Assembly: GCA_025267735.1 (NCBI GenBank)
Contig: CM046311.1
Span: forward strand, 20,241,020 to 20,305,019
From: Mactra quadrangularis
Taxonomy: Eukaryota > Mollusca > Bivalvia > Venerida > Mactridae
DNA: 64,000 nucleotides
Direction: 5' to 3'
The notes under the pieces are model-generated. The model did no database searches and was not told the origin of the DNA. It saw only the letters and a program-made list of their open reading frames with translations. A program made the position numbers and the translations under genes. Position 1 is the stretch's first letter, and each line of letters starts with the position of its first letter. Positions 47,501-55,768 of this stretch are shown here, one piece after another.

Positions 47501-50500
47501 CAAGTAATACACACCTGTTGATTCTGGTTATAACTTTTTATATGTTTTGTTATAATGATGTATGTCCTGTTGTCACTTAATAAAAAAATCTATCAATCTT
47601 CACAGAAAAAAACTTTCTTATTCTACATTAAAACATGATATCCACCATATATTCATGTACATAGTACATTGAAAATGTCAAATTGATGGTTGAATTCGCA
47701 GGATTGTTTTTATTCTGTTGAAAACACTATGTATCCCTGTGCCTGTATATAAAACAAAACTTGTTTTTGTAAGACAGACTTTCTGCCTGTCGAGCATAGT
47801 AAGCGAGTTTCGGCATTTAGCACAAGTTTTATCGTCCATTTCTGTTCTCGACATTAAATCATTTTGTATAGTGTCTCACAATCTATAAGTCAATCTGTCC
47901 ATAAATTTTGTTTATACTAATTTATTTAACTCGATTGTGAAACAAGTTCTTGCATAAAAAATCCATTTCGAGTCTGCTTCCTCTCCCCTAAGAGCTAGTA
48001 GGATAAAGTTTCTTGCTCAAGGAAACAACGGTGTAGGTTTTGGATGGGATTCAAACCAACATGGAGCTGGCTGTTCAATGAATACCAGTCCAACGTGGTA
48101 ACAGCTCGGCCACGCCCGCTTCAAATAAATATAAACAAGGCGTTTTAATACGATTACGAACGCTTACTCGCAAATTTAAGGTATGATAAATACTGTGAGC
48201 GAGTAGCTTTCGATTAGAAAAAAAATTCATTTTTTATGTTTTGTAACTACATAATGGACCACAATTGAGATAAAAGTTCCTTTCTATCTATTTTTGTGTT
48301 ATCTTAGCTGTATAATGGTGTTTGACGTAGTTTCAAGTTATACACACCTGTTGATTCTGTTTTTATTCTGTTGCCTGACGAGAATAGTAAGCGAGTTGCG
48401 GCATTTAGCACAAGGTTTATCGTCCATTTCTCTTCTCACCATTAAATCATACTCGCCCAACATTTTAAAAGATGTTAATCAAGTCAAATTCTTTCATTTT
48501 AACTAAAATCACCATCTGATTATCACATGATCAGTTAATATAAATCATACTGCTCTATTTATGTTTTCAGTACAAATTTTGTTATAAATCACATTGCGAA
48601 ACCACCATTCAGTTCTGGTAAATTAGATGGTTGGAAAGAAGATATGACCGAGATAGCTAAATATTCAAATGTATATTGTAAAATGTAAGTTTTTATACTT
48701 CATATTCTCTATTTAACACCCCTGAGATAGTTAAATATTATAATGTTTATTTTAAAATGTAAGTTTTTAGCTCTACTTAACGAAGTAAATGGAGAGCTCT
48801 CCTACTCGCCCTAGCGTCGGCGTCCGCGTCCATATTTATGATTAAGGTTTTTGTGCTGTAAAATATTTTTTACTATAACTTTTTTATTTCTTAAGGTATC
48901 AACTTCAAACTTCAAATATATGTTCCTTATTATCAACCACATCTCATGTGACAAGGTTCATCACTCCAAAAGCATTTTTTTGGAAGAAATTTTTTCCAAA
49001 AAAATCCTTTCTATGTCAGCGCTCTGCGAAATTTGAAAAAGAACGAACAACACCTTCAACTCAATGGAAATCAATGAGTCAGTGCGACCAAGAAATAGTG
49101 CAGCAGAAAAATATGTGTACTATCAAAAGTAGATAAGTTGGAAAAAAGTAATTTAAACAAATACTTAAAATTATGATATTTAATGTTTTTTACACATTAA
49201 TCAAACAACATTCTAACTGTGCACGGAGAGAAGTTTTTTTTGTATTATTGCGCATTAGTATCTACCACACGCTTGTATATAAGTACATTTTTAACGAGCG
49301 GTTAGCACAGCAGGAGTTACCATTGAGAGCGTAAAGCGCTGGACATTTATCGAAGTTAAGCAACGAAATGTAAGGTTAATCTTTGGATGGGTGTCCGTAG
49401 AGGTTTAATGACAGCGCGAAGGGTATTTCATAAATGTTTTTTTTATTAGACCACAACAAATTAATCGTTATGTTCGTCTGATTTCTCGCACCAAAAAATC
49501 CGAAAATAAAAAAATGCATCCGCGCCTTGAAATTAACGCATCATAAATTTCGGAAAAGTCAAAAGTTTTGACACTCGGCCAAGTAGAATTGAACTGAAAA
49601 TTAGTAATTTGAGTTCTAAATAGCAATATAAATCAGCATAATTTCACTGTTACGGTAAAGCAGTAATGTATTCTTGATAACACACGGCATTAGAAATTAC
49701 AATGACACAATCCTTTGTTCAGAAATATGATAACTGCACTCTGTCATAGACCGTAAACTGAACATTTACTCTCTACACACCTCATCTTGATGTGTGACGT
49801 CATACGTGTCTTTGTAGTGTAAAAATATGAAGATTGATCCTTAAAGGGCAGGTAGGACAGGGAGAAAATTTTACATTCCTACAATTTTGATGTCCCAAAA
49901 TAACATATCAGGCTTGATTTAATTCTTGTGGTATTATTAGACATTTGCATAATTTACCAAAATATAATTACATTGTATACACAAAAAGTGAACCGGACTG
50001 GTCCATTATAAGATTAGTGTGGTTCTGTTAATTGGTAATCTGTGCTTCCTAGTTATCTAGTATTAATAAAAGTAATACCAAAGACAAATAAAGTTATCTT
50101 CGACGTATGAACTCATGAAGGTGTAAACCTCTTCTACCCTACTTCTAACTAGTTTTAAATTCAATTGAATTTTCATCTGGAGTAATTGTTAACTTGCTTT
50201 ATATAGCATAGAACTACTTATTACGTGATTACACTATAGTCTATAGATATATGGTTATATGTTATATAAGAAAGTCCATACATTTTATGCTCTTTTTAAC
50301 TTATGGTAAAATAAATGTCTTAGAAACCGCACAAATTTATTCTTCGCTTTTGCTCTCTTCTCAAAATTCAAAATATGGAAAAAGAATTTATTTGCTCTTT
50401 AGCTCCATTCTTTGGAACAAAATACATAGAACATGTGATCAGTTTGTTGTGGCCTTAACTCCATGGCAACACATTGTTTAGGTTACTTCGTGGCCATCAA

Positions 50501-51967
50501 TCCACCTATCACTGTTCCTGAAAAGACTCAATCTCCTGTTCCTTATTATCAACCTCATCCTATATGACCAGGTTCATAACTCCAAATACATTTTTTTCTG
50601 AATTATCCCCCTTGAACTTAGAGTTTTCTTTAAAAAATGTTTGTTTTTACTGCAACTGTTTTATTTCTTTAGGTATTGACTTCAAACTTTAAATATATGT
50701 TTCTATATTATCAACCACATCTCACGTGACAAGGTTGATTATTCCAAATACATTTTTTTTTCAAAAATGTCCCCCATGAACTTAAAATTTTCTTTAATTT
50801 TTTTAAATATATTTTTTACTTTAAATTTGTTAAGGTTATATTTTCAAACTTTAAAATATGTATGTTTCTTATCATCAACCACATTACCTGTGACAAATCT
50901 AAGTCGAGCATGCTGTCTCCTCTGACAGCTCTTGTTATACGTTATATTCCCTATTAAACACCCTTGAGATAGTTAAATACATGTATTATAATGTATACTG
51001 CAAAATGTAAGTTTTTATACTTTAAATTCTCTATTTTTCACCCTTGAGATAGTTAAGTTTTCTAATGTTTATTGTAAAATGTAAGTTTTAAACCATAAAT
51101 TATCAATTAAATACCCCTGATATAGCTAAATATTCAAATGTATATTGTAAAATGTAAGTTTTTTTATACCTTATATTATCGATTAAACACCCTTGAGATT
51201 GTTAAATATTATATTGTACATTGTAAAATGTAAGTTTTTATACAATATATTTTCTATTGAACACTCACCCACTTACATAATATAACCCCCAACTTTTGAA
51301 AAAAACAACACATATATGTACTAACCTAATGTTATATGTTTTCAGTTTCAACATACCAGTAGATACCTTAAAATAAGCAATGTAACAAGATGACCAGCAA
51401 CATGTCCAAGCCAATTCTTCCTATGGGTCAGAAGGGAGGCTAGTTCTGTTGCTTCCCTTGCATCTGTGTCACGTTTAAGTGGAAACCCCTGTCAATAGGG
51501 CTGTTGGTAGCGAGCCGGGATTTGGAATATCGTGTCCCGAAGGGGGAATCGGGATAAAATCACACCCGGGGAGGTTATACCCTTCCATGAGAATTTGACA
51601 ATAATGTCAATTCTCTCCATTGATTTGACAATATGGAGAAGTTTCCAGCCTTGTGGAAGGGTAGGTGAGTACTGGTTATAGACAAGGATCCAGGAAAGCT
51701 AGGTTAGGTGCGCTGGACGCCATAAAATGACCAAAATTGTGTTTACAGGGCATTGAAGCCAGTTAAAAAAACAACAACAAAAAAAAAAAAAAACATTCCA
51801 TAAGTGGAAAATGTAATGTGCCCTTGTGTCCATGTGTTAAAACCATACAATGTTTACTATACAATGTAGTTACAATGTGCTATATTAACTTATATTGTAG
51901 ATCTGGTTTGCTATCAGAACAAGACCCTAGTACATGGAAATCTATTAACTACCAACCATTTATTGAT
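29548..51967 (+). CDS. Amidohydrolase-related TIM-barrel hydrolase (Amidohydro_2, COG3618), 7 exons, 3' end outside window
   Basis: Exons: 29548-29572, 31700-31858, 33084-33160, 34246-34403, 35056-35103, 48571-48684, 51901-51967; 648 nt, 216 codons in one frame, all GT-AG. The family has a metal-dependent TIM-barrel fold and includes lactonases and similar hydrolases; the substrate here is unknown. Seen: the metal-binding H-x-H as DTHFHV (res. 5-10), RFKYPWPTPD (15), KGVRHIL (102), FDVLVRPHHL (135), FVINHIAKPP (159) and the CKISGL strand (192). These follow the family order closely. The C-terminal block with the catalytic Asp (usually a GSDWP motif), about 70 residues, is not in the window. 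The ATG has a good context (CACCATGG). Intron 1 splits the second His codon of H-x-H. Intron 5 (13.5 kb) contains the nested minus-strand gene at 41590-44845. The gene is divergent from SMG7. Confidence 0.88.
29970..30138. mobile_element. pogo/Tigger-like MITE, 169 bp
   Basis: CAATAAAGTTCC and GCAGAACTTTACTG as inverse ends with TA on both sides, internally like 2318-2475 in opposite orientation. It is in amidohydrolase intron 1. Confidence 0.66.
30900..31153. mobile_element. MITE of the GGCGGATCCAG family
   Basis: CAGGGGCAGATCCAGG at the left, GATCTGCTTATG at the right. It lies 214 bp from an oppositely oriented copy. Confidence 0.7.
31367..31672. mobile_element. MITE of the GGCGGATCCAG family, inverted
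   Basis: Starts CATAGGTAGATCCAGG and ends TGGATCCACCCCTG. It ends 27 bp before amidohydrolase exon 2 (31700). Confidence 0.7.
31895..32178 (-). mobile_element. SINE type E with tRNA-like head
   Basis: The head at 32101-32178, minus strand, has AGTCCAATGGCAGGAT and AGGTTCGAACCCCACC. It is followed by TTTCCTTGAGCAAGAAA, the motif shared with type D, and by a body ending CCAAGAA. It lies just after amidohydrolase exon 2 (31858). Confidence 0.6.
32757..33064 (-). mobile_element. SINE type A with 13-bp target duplication next to amidohydrolase exon 3
   Basis: Flanked by ATATTTATTTGTT at 32744-32756 and 33065-33077. The second duplicate is the pyrimidine tract of the exon 3 acceptor (AG at 33082-33083), so the element landed about 20 bp before the exon. 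Confidence 0.88.
33174..33457 (-). mobile_element. SINE type B starting 14 bp after amidohydrolase exon 3
   Basis: Complete minus-strand copy with a head (GCGCAGTTGGTAGCCC; GGGTTCGAATCCCACC) and TTTTTTTATTGGGTTT at its 3' end. The exon 3 donor is at 33161. Confidence 0.83.
34470..34722 (+). mobile_element. SINE type C with tRNA-Arg(TCG)-like head and 13-bp target duplication
   Basis: Flanked by ACCTTTGTATGGA at 34457-34469 and 34723-34735. The 75-nt head resembles tRNA-Arg (TGACTTCGAATC anticodon arm, GGGTTCGAAACCC T-arm). The body is short (GGTAGGGTAAGTTAGTACTG) and ends in mixed A and C runs. Confidence 0.87.
35615..35795 (-). mobile_element. SINE type D
   Basis: On the minus strand a tRNA-like head (GAGCGGTTATGACGTTGG; GGTTCGAATCCAATCC) is followed by TTGTTTTCTTGAGCAAGAAA and a short body. 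The same family is part of the 840-bp tandem unit at 46190-48446. Confidence 0.62.
36222..38194. mobile_element. 2-kb TIR transposon with CCTATATTT subterminal repeats
   Basis: TIR CAGGCTGTCAACCAA and its inverse TTGGTTGACAGCCTG. Flanked by GAGTTACA at 36216-36223 (overlapping the first two bases) and 38195-38202, so a 6- to 8-bp duplication. At least six TTCCTATATTT units lie near the left end and four near the right, all in the same strand sense. hAT-like by duplication size; no transposase seen. Confidence 0.72.
38197..38828. repeat. Inverted repeat element, 65-bp arms
   Basis: 38197-38262 is the inverse of 38763-38828 (GTTGTCTGCACAAGAAT and ATTCTTGTGCAGACAAC among others). Between them is a CCGTCCGTCC-bearing repeat. 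The transposon at 36222-38194 sits in the left arm; the flank at about 36150-36221 still matches beyond the right arm. Confidence 0.62.
38829..39879. other. Intron sequence with diverged repeat pieces
   Basis: 39360-39860 has three paragraphs around GTGTGACCTAG(T/C)TTTTGACCC, each about 150 bp, resembling the next repeat. Nothing coding. Confidence 0.5.
39880..40935. repeat. Dispersed repeat with internal units of about 150-170 bp
   Basis: Starts GCTCAAGGTGAGCTATTGTG and ends GCTCAGGTGAG. Internal paragraphs repeat ACATAGAGTTATATAAGG (40094, 40264, 40566) and AATTATGCCCC(T/A)(G/T)GG. Reading frames in it are chance. Confidence 0.65.
41472..41477 (-). terminator. AATAAA polyadenylation signal of the nested cysteine-rich gene
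   Basis: TTTATT on the plus strand reads AATAAA on the minus strand, about 112 nt after the TAA stop at 41590. It is the first good hexamer after the stop, giving a short 3' UTR of about 130 nt. Confidence 0.5.
41590..44845 (-). CDS. Cysteine-rich secreted/membrane-anchored protein resembling a Mth-like/adhesion receptor ectodomain, 2 exons, nested gene
   Basis: Exon 1 is 44845-43913 (311 codons), exon 2 is 42303-41590 (237 codons plus TAA); the intron is GT-AG, phase 0. Total 548 residues. Residues 1-20 look like a signal peptide. Exon 1 has many cysteines and a repeated motif: NKYCAQCHGV at 146 and NVYCILCNNA at 250, suggesting two copies of one domain. Several N-glycosylation sequons are present (NVS, NNT, NGS, NVT, NIT). 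The C-terminus is one hydrophobic stretch, starting about 522 (CGVLLFLCTYIFLL) and followed only by a short basic tail. This could be a single membrane span or a GPI-anchor signal. Paired YCxxC(N/H) motifs occur in ectodomains of molluscan receptors named Mth-like or adhesion GPCRs (recollection, not searched). No 7TM exon was found downstream on this strand. A TATA-like box (44928-44936) and an AATAAA (41472-41477) frame the gene. Function unknown. Confidence 0.75.
42496..42718 (+). mobile_element. SINE type C with 12-bp target duplication, in the nested gene's intron
   Basis: Flanked by AACTGCCAGATA at 42484-42495 and 42719-42730. The head at 42499-42573 folds as a tRNA: 7-bp acceptor (GCCGCGG with TCGCGGC), anticodon TCG, intact A- and B-boxes. 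It is almost identical to the copy at 34470. Confidence 0.87.
43027..43348 (-). mobile_element. SINE type A with 13-bp target duplication, in the intron of the nested gene
   Basis: Flanked by TTCTGGCGATATG at 43014-43026 and 43349-43361. The last 21 bp of its tRNA-like head and the flank were copied again in inverse order as part of the palindrome 43328-43571. Confidence 0.88.
43328..43571. repeat. Perfect 244-bp palindrome (121-bp arms, 2-bp centre)
   Basis: Left arm 43328-43448 and right arm 43451-43571 are exact inverses. The left arm starts inside the head of the SINE 43027-43348, includes its target duplication and 87 bp of intron. It lies in the intron of the nested gene. Confidence 0.95.
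44928..44936 (-). promoter_or_regulatory. TATA-like box of the nested cysteine-rich gene
   Basis: On the minus strand the sequence reads TATATATAAA about 85 bp before the ATG at 44845, which would place transcription start near 44900. Position and sequence fit a core TATA element; there is no other support. Confidence 0.45.
44946..46189. other. Upstream of the nested gene, amidohydrolase intron 5
   Basis: 45115-45520 is a diverged AGCTC-starting dispersed repeat (TTGGCGTCGGCGTTGC), related to the start of 48768-50940. The rest is AT-rich with no gene. Confidence 0.45.
45561..45621. mobile_element. MITE of the GGCGGATCCAG family, right-end fragment
   Basis: Only GACAGGTACATTTC through GATCCGCCTATGTG remains. 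Confidence 0.6.
46190..48446. repeat. 840-bp tandem repeat, about 2.7 copies, containing SINE type D
   Basis: Units start at about 46190, 47030 and 47874 (CTCACAATCT...). Units 1 and 2 are about 98% identical; unit 3 is more diverged and lacks about 270 bp after 48359. Each unit includes the type D tRNA-like head (GGATGGGATTCAAACCAACG). The reading frames in the units are repeat-derived. Confidence 0.88.
48650..48760 (+). repeat. Exon-end/donor repeat, units 1 and 2
   Basis: Unit 1 is the real end of amidohydrolase exon 6 (from GAGATAGCTAAATATTC) with its GTAAGT donor; unit 2 starts at 48724, 74 bp later. The rest of the array is at 50955-51260. Confidence 0.8.
49292..49432 (+). pseudogene. 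5S rRNA-like sequence
   Basis: The middle reads CGAAGTTAAGCAACG, then GGTTAATCTTTGGATGGGTG, which follow the internal promoter and loop regions of animal 5S rRNA. The first 50 bp and the last 30 bp fit 5S poorly, so this is a diverged copy or a 5S-headed SINE rather than a working gene. A TATATAAG lies at 49276-49283. Confidence 0.5.
50443..50535 (-). mobile_element. SINE type A, 3' fragment
   Basis: Short diverged piece (GGCAACACATTGTTTAGG, then CACTGTTCCTGAAAAG), about 90 bp, in amidohydrolase intron 6. Confidence 0.5.
50955..51260 (+). repeat. Exon-end/donor repeat, units 3 to 6
   Basis: Units begin at 50965, 51045, 51119 and 51195 (periods 74 to 80 bp). Each has the exon-like end and an intact ATGTAAGT. 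The unit at 51119 differs from the exon by about one base in 44. Confidence 0.82.
51497..51793 (+). mobile_element. SINE type B, plus strand
   Basis: Runs from GGGCTGTTGGTAGCGAGCC to an A-rich tail (51765-51793) just before amidohydrolase exon 7 at 51901. It gives the family in its natural orientation. Confidence 0.8.
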
Positions 51968-51975
51968 GTAAGTCA

Positions 51976-52275
51976 TTTTTTGTTTAACACCATAGCAACA
52001 CTTTGTATAGGTCATATTATGGCTGTCAGTCAACCTAATCACTGTTCCTGGAAAGGCATAATATCTTGATTTAGCTGTTAACCAGCTACTTGGCAATTTT
52101 TTTTCCATCAGTGACTGACAACTGCCCTTATGATTAAAAATCAGTGGAAGAAAGGATAATGGCCGTAGGAATCATTTCATGACCTAGCTGCACTATATTT
52201 TGCCCCATCCATGAATTGAACCTACAACCCCTCAATCAGTAGACTTCTGCACTACCGACTGAGCTAGTTGGGTGC
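51976..52275 (-). mobile_element. SINE type A starting 9 bp after the exon 7 donor
   Basis: Minus-strand copy; the body is recognisable through to a head with GCTCAGTCGGTAG. The donor GTAAGT of amidohydrolase exon 7 is at 51968-51973. Confidence 0.78.
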
Positions 52276-52286
52276 ATAGCCAGATC

Positions 52287-52448
52287 CAGCAGCGGAGTCA
52301 GGGGGGTCCAGACACCCCCTGAAATTTAAAAAATGTACCTGTCCATGAGTGTATTTTTTAACTGTAAGCCATTTTTCAAGTAACAAGAAGCAGTTTTCAC
52401 GTGCTTGGTTTGATCGCCTTTGTGCTTAAAGAGGTAGTTTTTATCATT
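52287..52448. mobile_element. MITE of the GGCGGATCCAG family, left part
   Basis: GCAGCGGAGTCAGGGGGGTCC, the AAAATGTACCTGTCCATGAG block and a diverged middle; the far end is lost. Confidence 0.5.
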
Positions 52449-52456
52449 AATAAGTT

Positions 52457-52695
52457 GTGTGGAGCTTGGTCATGAAATAAATTCTACGGCCATTCTCCCT
52501 TCTTCCATGATTCTTAATTATGTAGGGCAGTTGTCAGTCACTGAGGGAATTATGCGCTTAGTAGTTGGTTAATAGCTAATTCCAGAGATGTTGCCTTTCA
52601 AGAACAGTGAGTAGGTTGACTGACTGCCGTTATGACCTATACAATGTGTTGCTACAGCGTTTAACCATACAAAACTAAAAACAAACAAACAAAGG
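52457..52695 (+). mobile_element. SINE type A, head missing
   Basis: Plus-strand body from GGAGCTTGGTCATGAAATAA to the AAACAAACAAACAAA tail; the tRNA-like head is absent. Confidence 0.72.
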
Positions 52696-53021
52696 ATTTA
52701 TATGTAAAAAAGGAAGTGTATTAACTACAAAGGAGTAGATTTACTTACCCCAAAATTTGATCCTGTCACAGAATTTTCTGCTATTTTTTCATATGACGAG
52801 GTATTACTTAATTTATCCAGTCTTTTTCTGTGAAATCTATTTCCATGGCAATAGTAAAAAATTATGCCTTAAAATGAAACTATTGATCTCTTTTTCAACT
52901 GCTTCTTTTAAAATTTGTTATTTTAGTGAGTTTCAAGATTTTGTAGTCTTACTTCTTTATCTAAATGTCCAATGATGTACAACTTCTGTAAACAGATATA
53001 TCCTATAGGTCGCTGTCATAG

Positions 53022-53098
53022 GACATTCTCGTACTCTGAGGTTATCAAGATTCTCGCTGGTATCGAGAATCCTACTAGACTTTGGGTACGAGAATGTC
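53022..53098. mobile_element. Short MITE with TIR GACATTCTCGTAC
   Basis: 77 bp: GACATTCTCGTAC and GTACGAGAATGTC as inverse ends, sharing CCTACTAGACT with the copy at 28353-28486. It is an internally deleted family member. Confidence 0.6.
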
Positions 53099-53445
53099 AT
53101 AATATCTCCTTACATTACACAGGGGGGTCACATTCAGATGAATATTTTGTTGACCATAGCTTTTATCCAATGGAAGGCTATTAGGGACTTTAGTCAGTTA
53201 TCTTTCCCTTATAAAATCTGAAGCAATCCAATTGGTAAGTAGGTCCTTACAGTTGGAATCCTTGGATTTTATCATTGAAATTCTATATAAGGATAACACA
53301 ATTTTTCATCTAATATCTTTCTTGTTAATAAAGATATTTACAGAAGTGATGAAATTTAGATAGTCCTTTACCTTAAAAATACTTATCTTGAATTTCAAAC
53401 AAATTAAATGATTTACTAAAAAAGTTATTAAAAAAACGACGAGAT

Positions 53446-55602
53446 GTGATACACTTTTTAAAAAGCAAAAGCTACTCTATTTGTATGTTACAAGACACTC
53501 ATTTTTCAGATAAGGAGGAAAAATATATTCGCTCAGTATGGGGCTATGAGGTTTTCTTTTCTAACTTTAGCAGTCAGTCACGAGGGGTAGCAACCTTTAT
53601 CAATAATAATTTTGAATGCAAAGTGAAATACATTGAAAAAGATGATGCAGGGAACTTATTAATTATAAACTGTTCAATTTGTGATAAAAACATAACTTTA
53701 ATCAACATTTATGGTCCGAATAGAGATAGTCCTTCCTTTTATGAATCTCTAATAGATAAAATGCATAAATACGAAGATTCTCTTTTTATTCTGTCTGGTG
53801 ACTTTAACTTAGTGTTAGATCCAGATTCAGATTGTTTTAATTATCTACATTTAAACAACCCAAATGCTCGGGAAAAACTGTTATCTTTAATGTCAGAATT
53901 TAATTTAATAGACTGTTGGAGAGAGAATAATTTAGAAAAAAGAGAGTATACCTGGTTTAGACAAAATCCTATAAAAAAGGCCCGTCTAGATTTTTTCTTA
54001 ATCTCAGAAAATCTATATACAGATTTGGACGTTACAAAAATTCTACCTGGTTATCGTACTGACCATTCGTTGATTTTTTTATGTTTAGAATTTGGGAAAT
54101 TTAAAAAAGGGAGATCCTACTGGAAATTTAATAACTCTCTCTTACGAGATGAAATGTTTGTTACCAAAGTTAAAAATATTATTTCAGAAACAAAAAAACA
54201 ATATGCTTGTAATGCAACTGAAGATAATATTGAGCATCTTTCTCTCCAAGATCTAACTTTTAATATAAATGACCAGTTATTTTTTGAAACTTTACTCTTA
54301 AACATTAGAGGAATGACAATTAGCTATGCCTCGTTTAAGAAAAAAAATGAGACAAATAAAGAAGAAGAACTCTTAAAAGAAATTGAGAAAATTGAAAAAT
54401 TAGTAAATATAAATTACATCCTATTAGAGTCCAAGAAAACTGAACTTTATGAGTTAAGGAAAAAAAAAATGGAGGGTATTTTTGTAAGATCTAAGGCTAA
54501 ATGGGTACAAGACGGTGAAAAACCTACAAAATACTTTTGTAACCTCGAAAATAGAAACTATGTTTCCAAATTTATGAATTCTTTAATTTCAAAAGACGGT
54601 AAAGTTTTAAAATCACAAAAGGAAATTCTTTTAGAAACAAAACAACATTACGAAAATTTGTATAAATTAAAGGAAGTAGAAAATGTCTCACTAACTGATA
54701 TATTAGGAAATGTTGAAGTTCCTCGGTTATCAGATAATGATAAAATAGCTATAGAGGGAGAATTGACATATCATGAAATGTTGAATTCTTTAAAGCGCAT
54801 GTCAAATAATACTAGTCCAGGGAATGATGGATTTACAGTGGAGTTCTTCAAATTTTTTTGGAATGACTTAGGGTGTTTACTATTAAGATCAATAAATTAT
54901 GCTTACTCAATTGGTGAACTTTCAGTTACTCAAAAACAAGGAGTTATCACATGTATACCTAAGGGAAATAAAGATAAATTATTTTTAAAAAATTGGAGAC
55001 CTATATCATTATTAAATGTTGTGTATAAAATTGCATCATCAGCTATTGCTTTTCGTATTAAGAATAAACTAAGTACAATTATCAATGATGACCAAACCGG
55101 GTTTGTACGGGGAAGATTAATGGCTTCAAATATAAGATTATTATATGATATTCTATTTTATACAGAAAAGAATAATATTCCAGCTCTTTTGCTCTTAATA
55201 GACTTTGCTGCGGCATTTGATACAGTTTCTTGGAATTTTATGCATAAAGCTTTAGAATATTTTAACTTTGGAGTCTCAATTAGATCCTGGATTAAGTTAT
55301 TTTACAACAATATTGAGTCTTGTGTAATAGTTAATGGACACATGTCAGATTGGTTCTCTCTTCAAAGAGGTTGTAGACAAGGTGATGCCCTGTCCCCTTA
55401 CCTTTTCATCATTTGTGCTGAAATTCTTTCAATCTTAATTAGAAATAATAAAAATATTACAGGTTTAAATATTCATGGTACAGAATATAAAGTCTCGCAA
55501 TATGCTGACGATACTAGTCTTTTTTTAGACGGTACAGAAAAGTCTTTGAAAAACACCATGTTAACCTTAAAATTTTATGCTAATATCTCAGGCCTTAATA
55601 TA
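53446..55602 (+). pseudogene. LINE ORF2, 5' part: endonuclease and reverse transcriptase (L1/Tx1-like), interrupted
   Basis: About 719 residues of a non-LTR retrotransposon polyprotein. The frame is open from 53392, but the first endonuclease motif (the usual NCRGL block) is missing, so the copy is 5' truncated. Seen: KRRDVIHFLK, LQDTH, GDFN (about res. 119), ARLDFFLIS and TDHS of the apurinic endonuclease-type domain. Then a coiled-coil-like Lys/Glu region and the RT domain: WRPISLLNVVYK, DQTGFVRGR, IDFAAAFDTV, RGCRQGDALSP and the catalytic YADD at about 686. Active-site residues are intact. The reading frame ends at ISGLNI, where a 5.3-kb insertion begins; the ORF runs into insertion sequence and stops at 55689. 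It continues at 60921. Confidence 0.9.
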
Positions 55603-55649
55603 ATCAAAGCACTGAAAGTACTGGGGTATTCATTGTGTTTAGATTTATT

Positions 55650-55768
55650 CAATTTTTGTTGGGTTTTATGCTGTAGAAACACCTTATAAAGGTTATATCA
55701 CAGCGGTCAGTCCACCTACTCACTGTTCCTGAAGAGGCTTTATCTCTGGATTTAGCTGTTGACTATGA
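55650..55768 (-). mobile_element. SINE type A, 3' fragment inside the LINE insertion
   Basis: TTTTTGTTGGGTTTTATGC through CTCTGGATTTAGCTGTTGAC is the 3' third of the family. It supplies the stop that ends the 5' LINE reading frame at 55689. Confidence 0.65.

Larger units (their letters stand above)
48768..50940. repeat. Insertion between units of the exon-end repeat
   Basis: Begins AGCTCTACTTAACGAAG and ends TGACAGCTCTTG, terminal AGCTCT types seen in other repeats here. It includes duplicated TATCAACC(A/T)CATC blocks (48931, 50544, 50710, 50876) and the 5S-like sequence. No gene found. Confidence 0.5.

Noticed and set aside
51350..51400. Acceptor-like TTTTCAG at 51343-51353 as an additional amidohydrolase exon
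   Set aside because: The following sequence does not fit the family and exon 6 to exon 7 joins perfectly without it.
54117..54305. Minus-strand frame inside the LINE
   Set aside because: Shadow of the reverse transcriptase polyprotein reading frame.
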